NCBI RefSeq assembly: GCF_027667425.1
Contig: NZ_JAQEGR010000017.1
Span: forward strand, 1 to 64,000
Reading direction: 5' to 3'
DNA: 64,000 nucleotides
Origin: Fusicatenibacter saccharivorans
GTDB taxonomy: Bacteria > Bacillota > Clostridia > Lachnospirales > Lachnospiraceae
A program made the translations under genes and the position numbers. The notes under the pieces are model-generated. The model was not told where the DNA came from. It did no database searches and saw only the letters and a list, made by a program, of their open reading frames with translations. How positions within the stretch are numbered: the stretch's first letter is position 1; the number at the start of each line of letters is the position of its first letter. This document shows, in pieces, positions 8,391-16,457 of this stretch.

Positions 8391-8939
8391 ATGCGAGTAG
8401 GAATGGGTTACGATGTGCATAAACTGGTGGAAAACCGGAAACTGATTCTGGGCGGTGTGGAAATCCCGTATGAATATGGCCTTCTGGGACATTCCGATGC
8501 AGATGTGCTGGTCCATGCCATTATGGATGCGCTTCTCGGCGCTGCAGCACTGCGGGACATCGGACGCCATTTTCCGGACAATGATCCGGCGTATGAGGGC
8601 GCAGACAGCATCGAACTGCTGAAAAAAGTGGGTGAGATGCTCGAGGAGCGGATGTATCTGATTGAAAATATCGATGCAACCGTTATTGCACAAAAGCCGA
8701 AGCTCCTGCCATACATCGACACGATGGTGAAAAATGTGGCGGAGGCGCTTCATCTCGAAGAGGATCAGGTCAATATCAAGGCAACGACCGAGGAAGGACT
8801 TGGCTTTACCGGAAAGAAAGAGGGAATTTCCGCACAGGCGATCTGCTGCATTTCCAAGGCACTCGACCTGATGCCGGACGACCGGATCGCAGGCGGATGC
8901 AGCGGCTGCCCAGGATGCGCAAAGAACGCAGAAGAATAA
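8391..8939 (+). CDS. ispF: 2-C-methyl-D-erythritol 2,4-cyclodiphosphate synthase
   Basis: A 182-residue IspF, the cyclisation step of the MEP isoprenoid pathway. 'MGYDVHKL' supplies metal ligands Asp8 and His10, 'LGHSDADVLVHAIMDALLG' the third His and the active site, and 'DIGRHFPD' the CDP-binding loop. 'NIKATTEEGLGFTG' is the usual C-terminal signature. The family is normally about 157-160 residues. This one has about 22 extra residues ending in GGCSGCPGCAKN, a C-X2-C-X2-C cluster (Cys170, 173, 176). It follows the glycosyltransferase gene by 26 nt. Confidence 0.95.
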   Translation: MRVGMGYDVHKLVENRKLILGGVEIPYEYGLLGHSDADVLVHAIMDALLGAAALRDIGRHFPDNDPAYEGADSIELLKKVGEMLEERMYLIENIDATVIAQKPKLLPYIDTMVKNVAEALHLEEDQVNIKATTEEGLGFTGKKEGISAQAICCISKALDLMPDDRIAGGCSGCPGCAKNAEE

Positions 8940-8988
8940 AAGAGAAATGCGATTGCACAAGGCCGGAAGATGTGGTAGACTGGAAGAA

Positions 8989-9086
8989 GAATAAGGGAGT
9001 AGTCGGCGGCATACGTGACGCTATAAGGCCAACAACCGAAGAAAAAGCATTTCTTCTGGCTTTGTATGAAATGACAAGACTTATCT
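8989..9086 (+). ncRNA. yybP-ykoY (manganese) riboswitch
   Basis: The 5' strand ATAAGGGAGTAG (8991-9002) and 3' strand GACAAGACTTATC (9073-9085) match the two conserved ends of this family (AAGGGGAGTAGC ... GCAAGACCTTT). ATAAG pairs with CTTAT to close P1. G/C-rich helices fill the middle, starting GTCGGCGG. This class senses Mn2+ and usually raises expression of Mn exporters and P-type ATPases. The P-type ATPase gene starts 110 nt downstream. Confidence 0.8.
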
Positions 9087-9110
9087 GTATCAACAAATAT
9101 GGTGCGGATA

Positions 9111-9137
9111 GGTCTTTTTCTATATAGAAAGAGACCA
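9111..9137 (+). promoter_or_regulatory. Stem-loop in the riboswitch expression platform
   Basis: GGTCTTTTTCT pairs with AGAAAGAGACC around TATAT. It has no T run after it, so it may be an alternative or anti-terminator helix rather than the terminator. A second small hairpin, AACGC-AAAAA-GCGTT, lies at about 9164-9178, near the ribosome binding site. Confidence 0.5.
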
Positions 9138-9195
9138 GTGTACCAGTGGGAACTTATCACAGGAACGCAAAAAGCGTTTTCAGAAGAAAGGACGG

Positions 9196-11829
9196 ATGGA
9201 AATGAAAGAGTATCTGGAAAAAAGTTCGAAGATTCTTGATGAGTTACAGACAACGGAGCAGGGACTTTCCGAGGCGGAAGCTGCGCGGCGGCTTTCCGAA
9301 CACGGACCTAACCGGCTGGCGGCGGGAAAAAAGAAGAGCAATCTGCAGCGGTTTTTCGAAGAGCTGAAAGACCCGATGATCCTGATCCTGCTCGCCGCAG
9401 CGCTGATTTCCGGCATCACATCGGCGTATGAAGGCGAATCGTACGCTGATGTGGTCATTATTCTCACCGTTGTCATCATTAATGCGGTGCTCGGTGTTCT
9501 GCAGGAGAGCAAGGCAGAGAAAGCGATTGAAGCTCTGCAGGAGATCGCGGCAGCCACGTCGAAGGTGATGCGCGGCGGGAAAATGGAAGTGAAAAAGAGC
9601 GAGGAGCTCGTACCCGGTGATATTGTAATTCTCGAAGCGGGCGATGCTGTTCCGGCGGATGGCCGTATTTTAGAGAGCGCCAGCATGAAAATCGAGGAAG
9701 CAGCGCTGACCGGAGAATCTGTCCCGGTCAATAAAACAGCGGATGTTCTGAACGCCGGCGCAGCCAGCGAGGTTCCGCTCGGGGACCGGAAAAACATGGT
9801 CTATATGGGAAGCACCGTTGTCTATGGCCGCGGCCGCGCTGTTATCACCGGAACGGGTATGAAAACCGAGATGGGAAAAATCGCCCATGTTCTGACGCAG
9901 TCGGCGGATGAGAGCACACCGCTGCAGAAGCGGCTGAACCAGCTCAGCAAAATCTTAAGCGTGATGGTGCTCGCCATCTGTGCCGTGATTTTCGTTGTCG
10001 GCATTTTAAAAGAGGGCGTGACGCCGCAGAACATCTTAAATACCTTTATGGTAGCCGTCAGCCTTGCCGTAGCGGCAATTCCGGAAGGACTTGCAGCAGT
10101 TGTCACAATCGTGCTTTCCATCGGTGTGACCAAAATGTCAAAGCGGAATGCGGTGATCCGGAAACTGACGGCTGTCGAGACGCTCGGCTGTACGCAGGTG
10201 ATCTGCTCGGATAAGACAGGAACGCTGACCCAGAATAAGATGACCGTGGTAAAACATGAGGGAAGTGATATAAAACGTCTCGTATCCGTCATGGCACTCT
10301 GCTCCGATGCGGAGCCGGACGAAAACGGCGAGGCAGTCGGAGAACCGACGGAATGTGCGTTGGTCAACGATGCGCAGAAAGAGGGATGCCCGAAGAAGAG
10401 CCTGTCCGTCCAGTATCCGCGTGTCGGGGAAGCGCCGTTTGATTCGATGCGGAAACGCATGACAACGATCCACCGCGCAAACGACGGAACGTATTTTTCC
10501 TGCACAAAAGGCGCACCGGATGAGATTCTGAAGCGGTGTACCTCCGTTTGGCGTGACGGCAGAAAACAGCCGATGACAGAAGCATTCCGGCAGGAAATCC
10601 TGTCGCAGAACAAGGCGATGGCAGACCAGGCACTCCGCGTGCTGGCGGCAGCAGGAAGAGCGTGGAACCAGATGCCGTCCTCCCAGGAGCCGGACTTTCT
10701 GGAGCAGGATCTCTGCTTTTTAGGACTTTGCGGTATGATTGATCCGGTGCGGCCGGAAGTAGTCGATGCGATCCGGGAATGCCGCGGGGCAGGCATCCGT
10801 CCGGTGATGATTACGGGTGACCACAAAGACACAGCGGTTGCTATTGCAAAAGAGCTGGGTATTCTGGAGGCGGGCTGGAAAGCGGTAACGGGAGCCGAGA
10901 TTGACCAGTTAAGCGATGAGGAGCTTGACCGGAGAATCGAGGAATATGCTGTTTACGCACGCGTTCAGCCGGAGCATAAAGTGCGGATTGTCGATGCGTG
11001 GAAGCGGAAAGGCAGAATCACCGCGATGACAGGAGACGGAGTCAACGATGCGCCGTCGATCAAGCGTGCGGATATCGGCATCGGAATGGGCATCACGGGA
11101 ACGGATGTGACGAAAAACGTGGCAGATATGGTGCTCGCGGACGACAACTTTGCGACGATCATCGTAGCGGTTGAGGAAGGAAGACGAATCTACGATAATA
11201 TCCGTAAGGCAATTCAGTTCCTTCTGGCATCGAACCTTGCCGAGGTGCTGTCGATTTTCTGCGCGACGCTGATGGGCTTTACGATTTTAAATCCGGTGCA
11301 TCTGCTCTGGATCAACCTGATTACGGACTGCTTCCCGGCGCTGGCGCTCGGTATGGAGGACGGTGAGGCAGACATCATGAAACGCCCGCCGAGAAATGCG
11401 GATGACGGTATTTTTGCGGACGGCCTCGGCTTTGATGTTGCGTTTCAGGGCATCGTGATTACGGTGCTGACGCTGGCGTCCTACTTCATCGGCCACTATC
11501 TGGAAGCCGGCCGCTGGGAAATCGTCAACAGCCCGGACGGCATGTCGATGGCGTTTCTGACACTCTCTATGGTGGAAATTTTCCATTCCTTCAATATGAG
11601 ATCACGGAAAGGTTCTATTTTCCATATGAAGCATCAGAACAAGTATCTGTGGGGCGCGATGGCACTCTCATTTGTCCTCACATCCGCCGTCATTTACATC
11701 CCGGCACTGTCGAGTGCGTTCGGTTTTGAGCGGATCAGCGCGTTGGAATATGATGTGGCGATCGGCCTTGGACTGCTTGTCATTCCGGCGGTCGAAATCA
11801 GCAAGTGGATCCGGCGGAAATTTGCTTGA
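9196..11829 (+). CDS. P-type cation-transporting ATPase (PMCA/Mn-Ca type)
   Basis: An 877-residue P2-type ATPase. An N-terminal cation-ATPase domain is followed by two membrane helices, and the actuator motif is 'LTGESVPV' (about residues 172-179). Helix M4 carries 'AAIPEGLAAVVT', the phosphorylation site is 'CSDKTGTLT', the hinge is 'MTGDGVNDAPS', and about six C-terminal helices follow. This is the Ca2+/Mn2+ pump layout. The Mn riboswitch upstream argues for Mn2+ export as a physiological role; this is inference. ATG 9202 is an alternative start with better spacing from AAAGGA (9187-9192). The stop codon overlaps the -35 of the next promoter. Confidence 0.9.
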   Translation: MEMKEYLEKSSKILDELQTTEQGLSEAEAARRLSEHGPNRLAAGKKKSNLQRFFEELKDPMILILLAAALISGITSAYEGESYADVVIILTVVIINAVLGVLQESKAEKAIEALQEIAAATSKVMRGGKMEVKKSEELVPGDIVILEAGDAVPADGRILESASMKIEEAALTGESVPVNKTADVLNAGAASEVPLGDRKNMVYMGSTVVYGRGRAVITGTGMKTEMGKIAHVLTQSADESTPLQKRLNQLSKILSVMVLAICAVIFVVGILKEGVTPQNILNTFMVAVSLAVAAIPEGLAAVVTIVLSIGVTKMSKRNAVIRKLTAVETLGCTQVICSDKTGTLTQNKMTVVKHEGSDIKRLVSVMALCSDAEPDENGEAVGEPTECALVNDAQKEGCPKKSLSVQYPRVGEAPFDSMRKRMTTIHRANDGTYFSCTKGAPDEILKRCTSVWRDGRKQPMTEAFRQEILSQNKAMADQALRVLAAAGRAWNQMPSSQEPDFLEQDLCFLGLCGMIDPVRPEVVDAIRECRGAGIRPVMITGDHKDTAVAIAKELGILEAGWKAVTGAEIDQLSDEELDRRIEEYAVYARVQPEHKVRIVDAWKRKGRITAMTGDGVNDAPSIKRADIGIGMGITGTDVTKNVADMVLADDNFATIIVAVEEGRRIYDNIRKAIQFLLASNLAEVLSIFCATLMGFTILNPVHLLWINLITDCFPALALGMEDGEADIMKRPPRNADDGIFADGLGFDVAFQGIVITVLTLASYFIGHYLEAGRWEIVNSPDGMSMAFLTLSMVEIFHSFNMRSRKGSIFHMKHQNKYLWGAMALSFVLTSAVIYIPALSSAFGFERISALEYDVAIGLGLLVIPAVEISKWIRRKFA

Positions 11830-11854
11830 CAAACGAGAAAAATTTGCATAAACT
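11826..11854 (+). promoter_or_regulatory. Promoter of the cysE operon
   Basis: TTGACA 11826-11831 and TAAACT 11849-11854 with 17-nt spacing. The -35 overlaps the stop codon of the ATPase gene. Confidence 0.65.
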
Positions 11855-11879
11855 AGAACAAACGGAAACAGAAAAAGGC

Positions 11880-12130
11880 TTGGAACGGAAAAAGTAGAAA
11901 ATCAGAATTGTTTCACAGAGAATGGCAGACAAATGGGGCTGGAAGCTGCCTGAAACGAGGGTTTTTGAAGTGCGTCCGGAAGCTGGCCGGGTGAAGCGGA
12001 AAAAGTGGGTAGTCCGGCACGGGTCCTGCACGTTATGCAGAAGAAAAGAAGAGGGCAGGTGTGCCCTTAAAGTAAAGTGGAACCACGGAGCTATTTCGTC
12101 TTTATCGGAGATGAAACAGCTCCGTTTTTG
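11880..12130 (+). ncRNA. T-box leader, probably tRNA-Cys sensing
   Basis: The T-box AAAGTGGAACCACGG lies at 12074-12088. It is followed by a terminator whose arms CGGAGCT and AGCTCCG (12086-12124) precede TTTTT. Stem I can be traced from GGAACG near 11882. An AGTA bulge (5' side) faces TGAAGTGCG (3' side), giving UGC, a Cys codon, as the likely specifier. AGAGAA matches the conserved Stem I GA motif. Uncharged tRNA-Cys would favour the antiterminator and switch on cysE. Confidence 0.85.
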
Positions 12131-12208
12131 AATATTGCCCTTCGGGCAAAAAAGGTGGTAAGAAATAAAAATCTGAAAAAGTCCTGGCAGGAGGCAAGGA
12201 GAGGAAAG

Positions 12209-12892
12209 ATGAGTTTTTTCGCGTATTTTAAAGAGGAATTTCAGGTGATTCAGGAGCGGGATCCGGCGATACATTCTCCCATGGAAGTCTTGCTGTATCC
12301 TTCATTTCGTGTTATGCTGAAGTACAGACGGGCGCACAAGCTATATCTGAAAGGCCATTACTTTCTGGCCAGGTGGATTTCACAGCGGGCAGCGAGAAAA
12401 ACCGGTATCGAAATCCATCCGGGTGCGACGATCGGAAAGGGATTGTTTATTGATCATGGTTCTGGTGTGATTATCGGAGAAACAGCCATTATCGGAGACA
12501 ACGTGACGCTGTATCAGGGCGTGACGCTTGGCGGTAATGGTAAGGAGACCGGGAAACGTCATCCGACGCTGAAGGACAATGTTATGGTCAGCGCCGGTGC
12601 GAAGATCATCGGATCGTTTACGATCGGGGAAAACTCCAAAATCGGAGCCGGATCGGTTGTGATCGAGGAGGTTCCGCCGAACTGTACCGTCGTCGGCGTG
12701 CCGGGGCACATTGTGAAGCAGAATGATGTGCGGATTCCGAGAAAAAGCATGGATCACATTCATCTGCCGGACCCGATTTTCGAGGATATCAAAGTACTGC
12801 AGCAGGAGAATACGGAGCTTACGAACCGTGTGCTCGAGCTGGAGGGCGAGCTGCGTCAGATGAGGAAAAAAGAAAGGACAGAACAGAAGTGA
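12209..12892 (+). CDS. cysE: Serine O-acetyltransferase
   Basis: A 227-residue CysE making O-acetylserine from serine and acetyl-CoA, the first committed step to cysteine. A helical N-terminal part (1-65) leads into a left-handed beta-helix of hexapeptide repeats. 'GIEIHPGATIGKGLFIDHGS' and 'GETAIIGDNVTLYQGVTLGG' hold the catalytic His. The C-terminal tail is a charged coiled coil (about 185-225). ATG 12209 is chosen because GAGAGGAAAG is adjacent; the frame open from 12077 begins inside the T-box. Its stop overlaps the mrnC start. Confidence 0.93.
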   Translation: MSFFAYFKEEFQVIQERDPAIHSPMEVLLYPSFRVMLKYRRAHKLYLKGHYFLARWISQRAARKTGIEIHPGATIGKGLFIDHGSGVIIGETAIIGDNVTLYQGVTLGGNGKETGKRHPTLKDNVMVSAGAKIIGSFTIGENSKIGAGSVVIEEVPPNCTVVGVPGHIVKQNDVRIPRKSMDHIHLPDPIFEDIKVLQQENTELTNRVLELEGELRQMRKKERTEQK

Positions 12893-13359
12893 CGGAAGTG
12901 GGCAAAGAGACAGAAAACGAGGAGCTTTTTCCAGAGGCGGTTTTCGGGGAGAAGGATTATCTTTCGGAGGTATTCGGACTGGAACAGCATGACATCCGCA
13001 TGTATTCGCCGCTTACGCTGGCCTACATCGGGGATGCTGCGTATGAGATCGTCATCCGCACGATTCTGGTGCGGAAAGCAAATATGCAGGTCAACAAGCT
13101 GCACCGCCATGCGGCAGGGCTTGTAAAGGCGGAGAAACAGTCGGCGATGATTGAAATTCTGGAGCCGCTGTTTACCGAAGAGGAAAAACAGATTTATAAA
13201 AGAGGCAGAAATGCGAAATCCTATACCAAGGCAAAAAATGCGTCCACGATCGACTACCGCCGGGCAACCGGGTTTGAGGCCGTGATGGGGTATCTGTACC
13301 TGAAAGGGGATTACAAGCGGATGATCGACCTGATCCGGGCAGGACTTGGCGAAGTGTGA
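12889..13359 (+). CDS. mrnC: Mini-ribonuclease 3
   Basis: A 156-residue Mini-III RNase, which trims the ends of 23S rRNA precursor. It has the RNase III catalytic fold without a dsRNA-binding domain. 'LTLAYIGDAAYEIVIRT' carries the catalytic Asp, and 'ASTIDYRRATGFEAVMGYLY' carries the second acidic motif. It starts at GTG 12889 inside GTGA, overlapping the cysE stop by 4 nt, so translation is probably coupled. The usual intervening gene cysS is absent here. Confidence 0.92.
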   Translation: MTEVGKETENEELFPEAVFGEKDYLSEVFGLEQHDIRMYSPLTLAYIGDAAYEIVIRTILVRKANMQVNKLHRHAAGLVKAEKQSAMIEILEPLFTEEEKQIYKRGRNAKSYTKAKNASTIDYRRATGFEAVMGYLYLKGDYKRMIDLIRAGLGEV

Positions 13360-13398
13360 GAGCAGATAAGATTCAGAAAATAAAAAAGAAGCGGCAGG

Positions 13399-13439
13399 GC
13401 AGTGGGGCTTTTGAAAAAGCAAAAGTTCCCACTGCTTTT
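13399..13439 (+). promoter_or_regulatory. Strong hairpin between mrnC and rlmB
   Basis: GCAGTGGGGCTTTTG (13399-13413) pairs with CAAAAGTTCCCACTGC (13420-13435), a 14-bp stem with one small internal loop, followed by TTTTGGG. It lies immediately before the rlmB ribosome binding site. It may be a weak terminator or RNA-processing site within the operon. Confidence 0.6.
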
Positions 13440-13461
13440 GGGACCGCGGAACAGGAATGAT

Positions 13462-14325
13462 ATGAGAGAAAACAACAGAAACGACAAGAGAAACTTTGAG
13501 AGAAGAGACGGAAAAAAACGTGACTTTAAGGGGAAACGAGATTACCGTGACAGAGACAGAAAACAGGAAGTACAGCAGGCGGATGAGGAGTTTACAGGCG
13601 GCATGGTAGAGGGAAGAAACGCTGTCATCGAGGCGTTCCGCTCCGGCAAGACCGTGGACAAGCTGTTCGTCCTTGCAAGCAGCCAGGACGGCCCGATCCG
13701 CACGATCATCCGTGAGGCGAAAAAACACGATACCATCATCAATTATGTAGAAAAAGAACGTCTTGACGAGCTGTCCACCACCGGAAAGCATCAGGGTGTC
13801 ATTGCACAGGTGGCTTCCTACAGTTATGCAACCGTTGAGGACATCCTCGCGCGCGCAGAGGAGAAAGGAGAGCCGCCATTTATCCTTCTGCTGGACGGCA
13901 TTGAGGATCCGCATAACCTCGGTGCGATCATCCGTACCGCAAACCTGGCAGGCGCACATGGTGTCATCGTGCCGAAGCACCGCGCAGTCGGCCTGACAGC
14001 AACCGTTGCCAAAACGTCGGCAGGTGCATTAAATTACACACCGGTGGCAAAGGTGACGAATCTGGTGCAGACCATGGAAATGCTGAAGGAAAAGGGCATC
14101 TGGTTTGTATGCGCGGACATGAACGGACAGAGAATGTATGATCTCGACCTCAAAGGACCGATCGGCCTTGTAATCGGAAATGAGGGAGAGGGTGTCAGCC
14201 GTCTGGTGAGAGAAAACTGCGACTTCACAGCCACAATTCCGATGAAAGGCGATATCGACTCTCTGAACGCTTCCGTGGCAGCCGGCGTGCTCGCTTATGA
14301 GATTGTAAGACAGAGAAGCTGCTAG
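13462..14325 (+). CDS. rlmB: 23S rRNA 2'-O-ribose methyltransferase RlmB (SpoU family)
   Basis: A 287-residue SpoU methyltransferase that methylates a guanosine ribose in 23S rRNA (G2251 in E. coli). The substrate-binding domain begins at 'MVEGRNAVIEAF' (about residue 47). The knotted SAM-binding motifs are 'DGIEDPHNLGAIIRTAN', 'VIGNEGEGVS' and 'IPMKGDIDSLNASVAAG'. Residues 1-42 are an Arg/Asn/Asp/Lys-rich low-complexity extension. ATG 13462 is chosen because AGGA lies 5 nt upstream; a GTG at 13402 lies inside the intergenic hairpin. Confidence 0.92.
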   Translation: MRENNRNDKRNFERRDGKKRDFKGKRDYRDRDRKQEVQQADEEFTGGMVEGRNAVIEAFRSGKTVDKLFVLASSQDGPIRTIIREAKKHDTIINYVEKERLDELSTTGKHQGVIAQVASYSYATVEDILARAEEKGEPPFILLLDGIEDPHNLGAIIRTANLAGAHGVIVPKHRAVGLTATVAKTSAGALNYTPVAKVTNLVQTMEMLKEKGIWFVCADMNGQRMYDLDLKGPIGLVIGNEGEGVSRLVRENCDFTATIPMKGDIDSLNASVAAGVLAYEIVRQRSC

Positions 14326-14364
14326 AAATTGCGGAAAATCACATTACGCTCCGGCGGAAGAAAG

Positions 14365-14970
14365 ATGAAGGATACAAGAGATATGATGGTGAAAGATTAC
14401 GATACCTGTACGGATGAGGAGCTGATTGCGCGTCTGCGGGCAGGAGAACGCGAGATTACCGATTATCTGATCGACAAATACAAATCGCTGGTGCGGACCA
14501 GGGCGAGGGCGCTGTACCTGGTGGGCGGAGATCACGAGGATCTGATCCAGGAGGGCATGCTCGGACTTTTTAAGGCAGTGCGTGACTACAAACCGGGGAA
14601 GGAGGCATCGTTTGCCACCTTCGCCGGCCTGTGCATCGACCGTCAGATGTATTCTGCAGTGGCATCGTCCCAGCGCCAGAAGCATCAGCCGCTGAACAGC
14701 TTCGTCTCGTTAAGCGAACCGGTTTCCGAGCAAGAGCTGCGCCTGGTGGACGAGGAGACACCGGAGGAGATTATGATCAGCCGGGAAAACGTAATCGGCA
14801 TGCATGAGCGGATCAAAGAACGGCTCAGCAAATTTGAGTACCAGGTGCTGGAATTGTATCTGAAAGGGTACGATTATACGCAGATTGCAGAAAAACTTGG
14901 AAAGCAGCCGAAGGCAATCGACAATGCACTGCAGAGAATCCGCAGTAAAGTGCGGGAGGTCTGTTCGTGA
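14365..14970 (+). CDS. sigH: RNA polymerase sigma factor SigH (Spo0H)
   Basis: A 201-residue sigma-70-family factor. Region 2 carries 'DLIQEGMLGLFKAVRDYKP' and 'SFATFAGLCIDRQMYSAV', the core-binding and -10 helices. Region 4 is 'LSKFEYQVLELYLKGYDYTQ' followed by 'IAEKLGKQPKAIDNALQRIR', the -35-reading helix-turn-helix. The position after mrnC-rlmB is the classic place of sigH, the sigma factor for early sporulation genes. ATG 14365 follows GGAAGAAAG. It suggests, but does not prove, that the organism sporulates. Confidence 0.88.
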   Translation: MKDTRDMMVKDYDTCTDEELIARLRAGEREITDYLIDKYKSLVRTRARALYLVGGDHEDLIQEGMLGLFKAVRDYKPGKEASFATFAGLCIDRQMYSAVASSQRQKHQPLNSFVSLSEPVSEQELRLVDEETPEEIMISRENVIGMHERIKERLSKFEYQVLELYLKGYDYTQIAEKLGKQPKAIDNALQRIRSKVREVCS

Positions 14971-15064
14971 GATGGGAAAACGACCGAAAAAATTACGGTG
15001 AATTGTCAAAAGTGCAGGAAAATCTGTGAACAAATAAAAATTTTCAAATTTGTAGAAAAAACTG

Positions 15065-15093
15065 TTGACAATTCACTATAGTTTTGATAGAAT
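15065..15093 (+). promoter_or_regulatory. Promoter of tRNA-Thr
   Basis: TTGACA 15065-15070 and TAGAAT 15088-15093 with exactly 17 nt between, 47 nt before the tRNA. Near-consensus. Confidence 0.82.
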
Positions 15094-15140
15094 ACCAAAT
15101 GTAGCAAGGAGCTAACAAAAAAACAAAACAACTTGCGAAT

Positions 15141-15213
15141 GCTGATGTGGCTCAGTCGGTAGAGCGTCGCCTTGGTAAGGCGGAGGTCACGGGTTCGATT
15201 CCCGTCATCAGCT
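15141..15213 (+). tRNA. tRNA-Thr (anticodon GGT)
   Basis: The acceptor stem GCTGATG pairs with CATCAGC, and T213 is the discriminator. The T arm is ACGGG-TTCGATT-CCCGT. The anticodon loop TTGGTAA gives anticodon GGT, reading ACC/ACU threonine codons. CCA is not encoded. Its own promoter and terminator flank it. Confidence 0.92.
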
Positions 15214-15223
15214 TACTATGAAA

Positions 15224-15248
15224 GATCCCGGGAAACCGGGATTTTTTC
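15224..15248 (+). terminator. Intrinsic terminator after tRNA-Thr
   Basis: ATCCCGG pairs with CCGGGAT around a short loop and TTTTTT follows. Confidence 0.85.
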
Positions 15249-15297
15249 ATTATATAAAAACAACGGGAGACAGATCGGAAAAAACGAGGTGAAAAGA

Positions 15298-15864
15298 ATG
15301 GAGTCAAAACGTAAGGTACTGCAGAAGCTGTTCCTTTCCACGCTGTATCTGAGTGCATTTACGTTCGGCGGCGGTTATGTGATTGTGACGCTGATGAAGA
15401 AGAAATTTGTGGATGAGTACCACTGGATAGAGGAGAATGAGATGCTCGATCTGGTGGCGATTGCGCAGTCATCGCCGGGGCCGATTGCGGTGAATGGGGC
15501 GATTGTTGTCGGGTATAAACTGGCGGGGATGATTGGTGTGCTGGTTTCGATTATTGGAACGATTATTCCGCCGTTTCTGATTATCTCTGTGATTTCGGTC
15601 TGCTATCAGGCGTTCCGGGATAATTTTTTCGTGAGCCAGATGCTCGAAGGAATGCAGGCAGGCGTCGGAGCCGTGATTGCATCCGTGACGTATGAGATGG
15701 GAGCCGGGGTTGTGAAAGAAAAAGATCCGCTGTCGCTGGTGATTCTTGTCTGTGCGTTTGCAGCAGCCTGTTTTTTCAAGGTCAACGTGATTTATATTGT
15801 ACTGGTCTGCGGTGCCATCGGTGCGGTGCGGACGATTCTGGCGAAACGGAGGGGTGCGAAATGA
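15298..15864 (+). CDS. Chromate transporter family protein, first half
   Basis: A 188-residue membrane protein of the CHR family (short-chain type). 'FTFGGGYVIVTLMKKKFVDE' and 'LVAIAQSSPGPIAVNGAIVVGY' are the paired CHR signatures. About five membrane helices follow. Full-length ChrA contains two such halves; here they are separate genes joined by a 4-nt ATGA overlap. Despite the name, the natural substrate is not clear. ATG 15298 has GAGGTG 6 nt upstream; the longer frame overlaps tRNA-Thr. Confidence 0.85.
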   Translation: MESKRKVLQKLFLSTLYLSAFTFGGGYVIVTLMKKKFVDEYHWIEENEMLDLVAIAQSSPGPIAVNGAIVVGYKLAGMIGVLVSIIGTIIPPFLIISVISVCYQAFRDNFFVSQMLEGMQAGVGAVIASVTYEMGAGVVKEKDPLSLVILVCAFAAACFFKVNVIYIVLVCGAIGAVRTILAKRRGAK

Positions 15865-16457
15865 TTTATTTTCAGCTATTTTTAAGCTTTTTCCAGATCG
15901 GCCTGCTCAGCTTCGGCGGAGGCTATGCGGCCATGCCGCTGATTCAGGGACAGGTGGTGCAGGGACACGGCTGGCTTTCGATGTCGGAGTTTACGGATCT
16001 TATCACCATCTCTCAGATGACACCGGGGCCGATCGCAGTCAATTCGGCAACCTTCGTCGGAATTAAAATCGCAGGCATCCCAGGAGCGCTCGTGGCAACG
16101 TTTGGATGTATTCTGCCGTCGTGTATTCTCGTCACACTGCTTGCGAAGCTATATTTAAAATACCGCGAAATGGCAATGCTCCAGGGAATCCTCCACTCCC
16201 TCCGCCCGGCGGTTGTGGCGATGATCGGTTCCGCAGGGATTTCAATTCTGGTCACGGCGTTTTGGAGTAGTGAAGGAGATACCGTGATCCGGCTGGCGCA
16301 GACGAACTGGAGTCTTGTCGTGATCTTTATCATCAGCCTCATTCTGCTGCAGAAAGGCAAAAAGAACCCAATCTTTGTGATGGTACTGGCCGGGGTGATG
16401 AAGGTGGCAGTGGCGCTGGTGGAAAAATTTGCGGCATGCTGTGGGACGATTTTTTAA
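15861..16457 (+). CDS. Chromate transporter family protein, second half
   Basis: A 198-residue partner of the preceding gene, overlapping its stop codon (ATGA). It carries 'LLSFGGGYAAMPLIQGQVV' and 'ITISQMTPGPIAVNSATFVG', the same CHR signatures, and five to six membrane helices. The two chains probably form a heterodimer with opposite topologies, as known for short-chain CHR pairs. The 3' end overlaps the start of a truncated gene by 22 nt, suggesting a rearrangement at the border. Confidence 0.85.
   Translation: MIYFQLFLSFFQIGLLSFGGGYAAMPLIQGQVVQGHGWLSMSEFTDLITISQMTPGPIAVNSATFVGIKIAGIPGALVATFGCILPSCILVTLLAKLYLKYREMAMLQGILHSLRPAVVAMIGSAGISILVTAFWSSEGDTVIRLAQTNWSLVVIFIISLILLQKGKKNPIFVMVLAGVMKVAVALVEKFAACCGTIF

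Noticed and set aside
8897..9127. 76-residue frame after ispF
   Set aside because: It lies on the manganese riboswitch and has no ribosome binding site.
11922..12131. 69-residue frame before cysE
   Set aside because: It is inside the T-box leader.
15172..15297. Longer N-terminus for the first chromate-transporter gene
   Set aside because: It would overlap tRNA-Thr and its terminator; GAGGTG before ATG 15298 decides the start.
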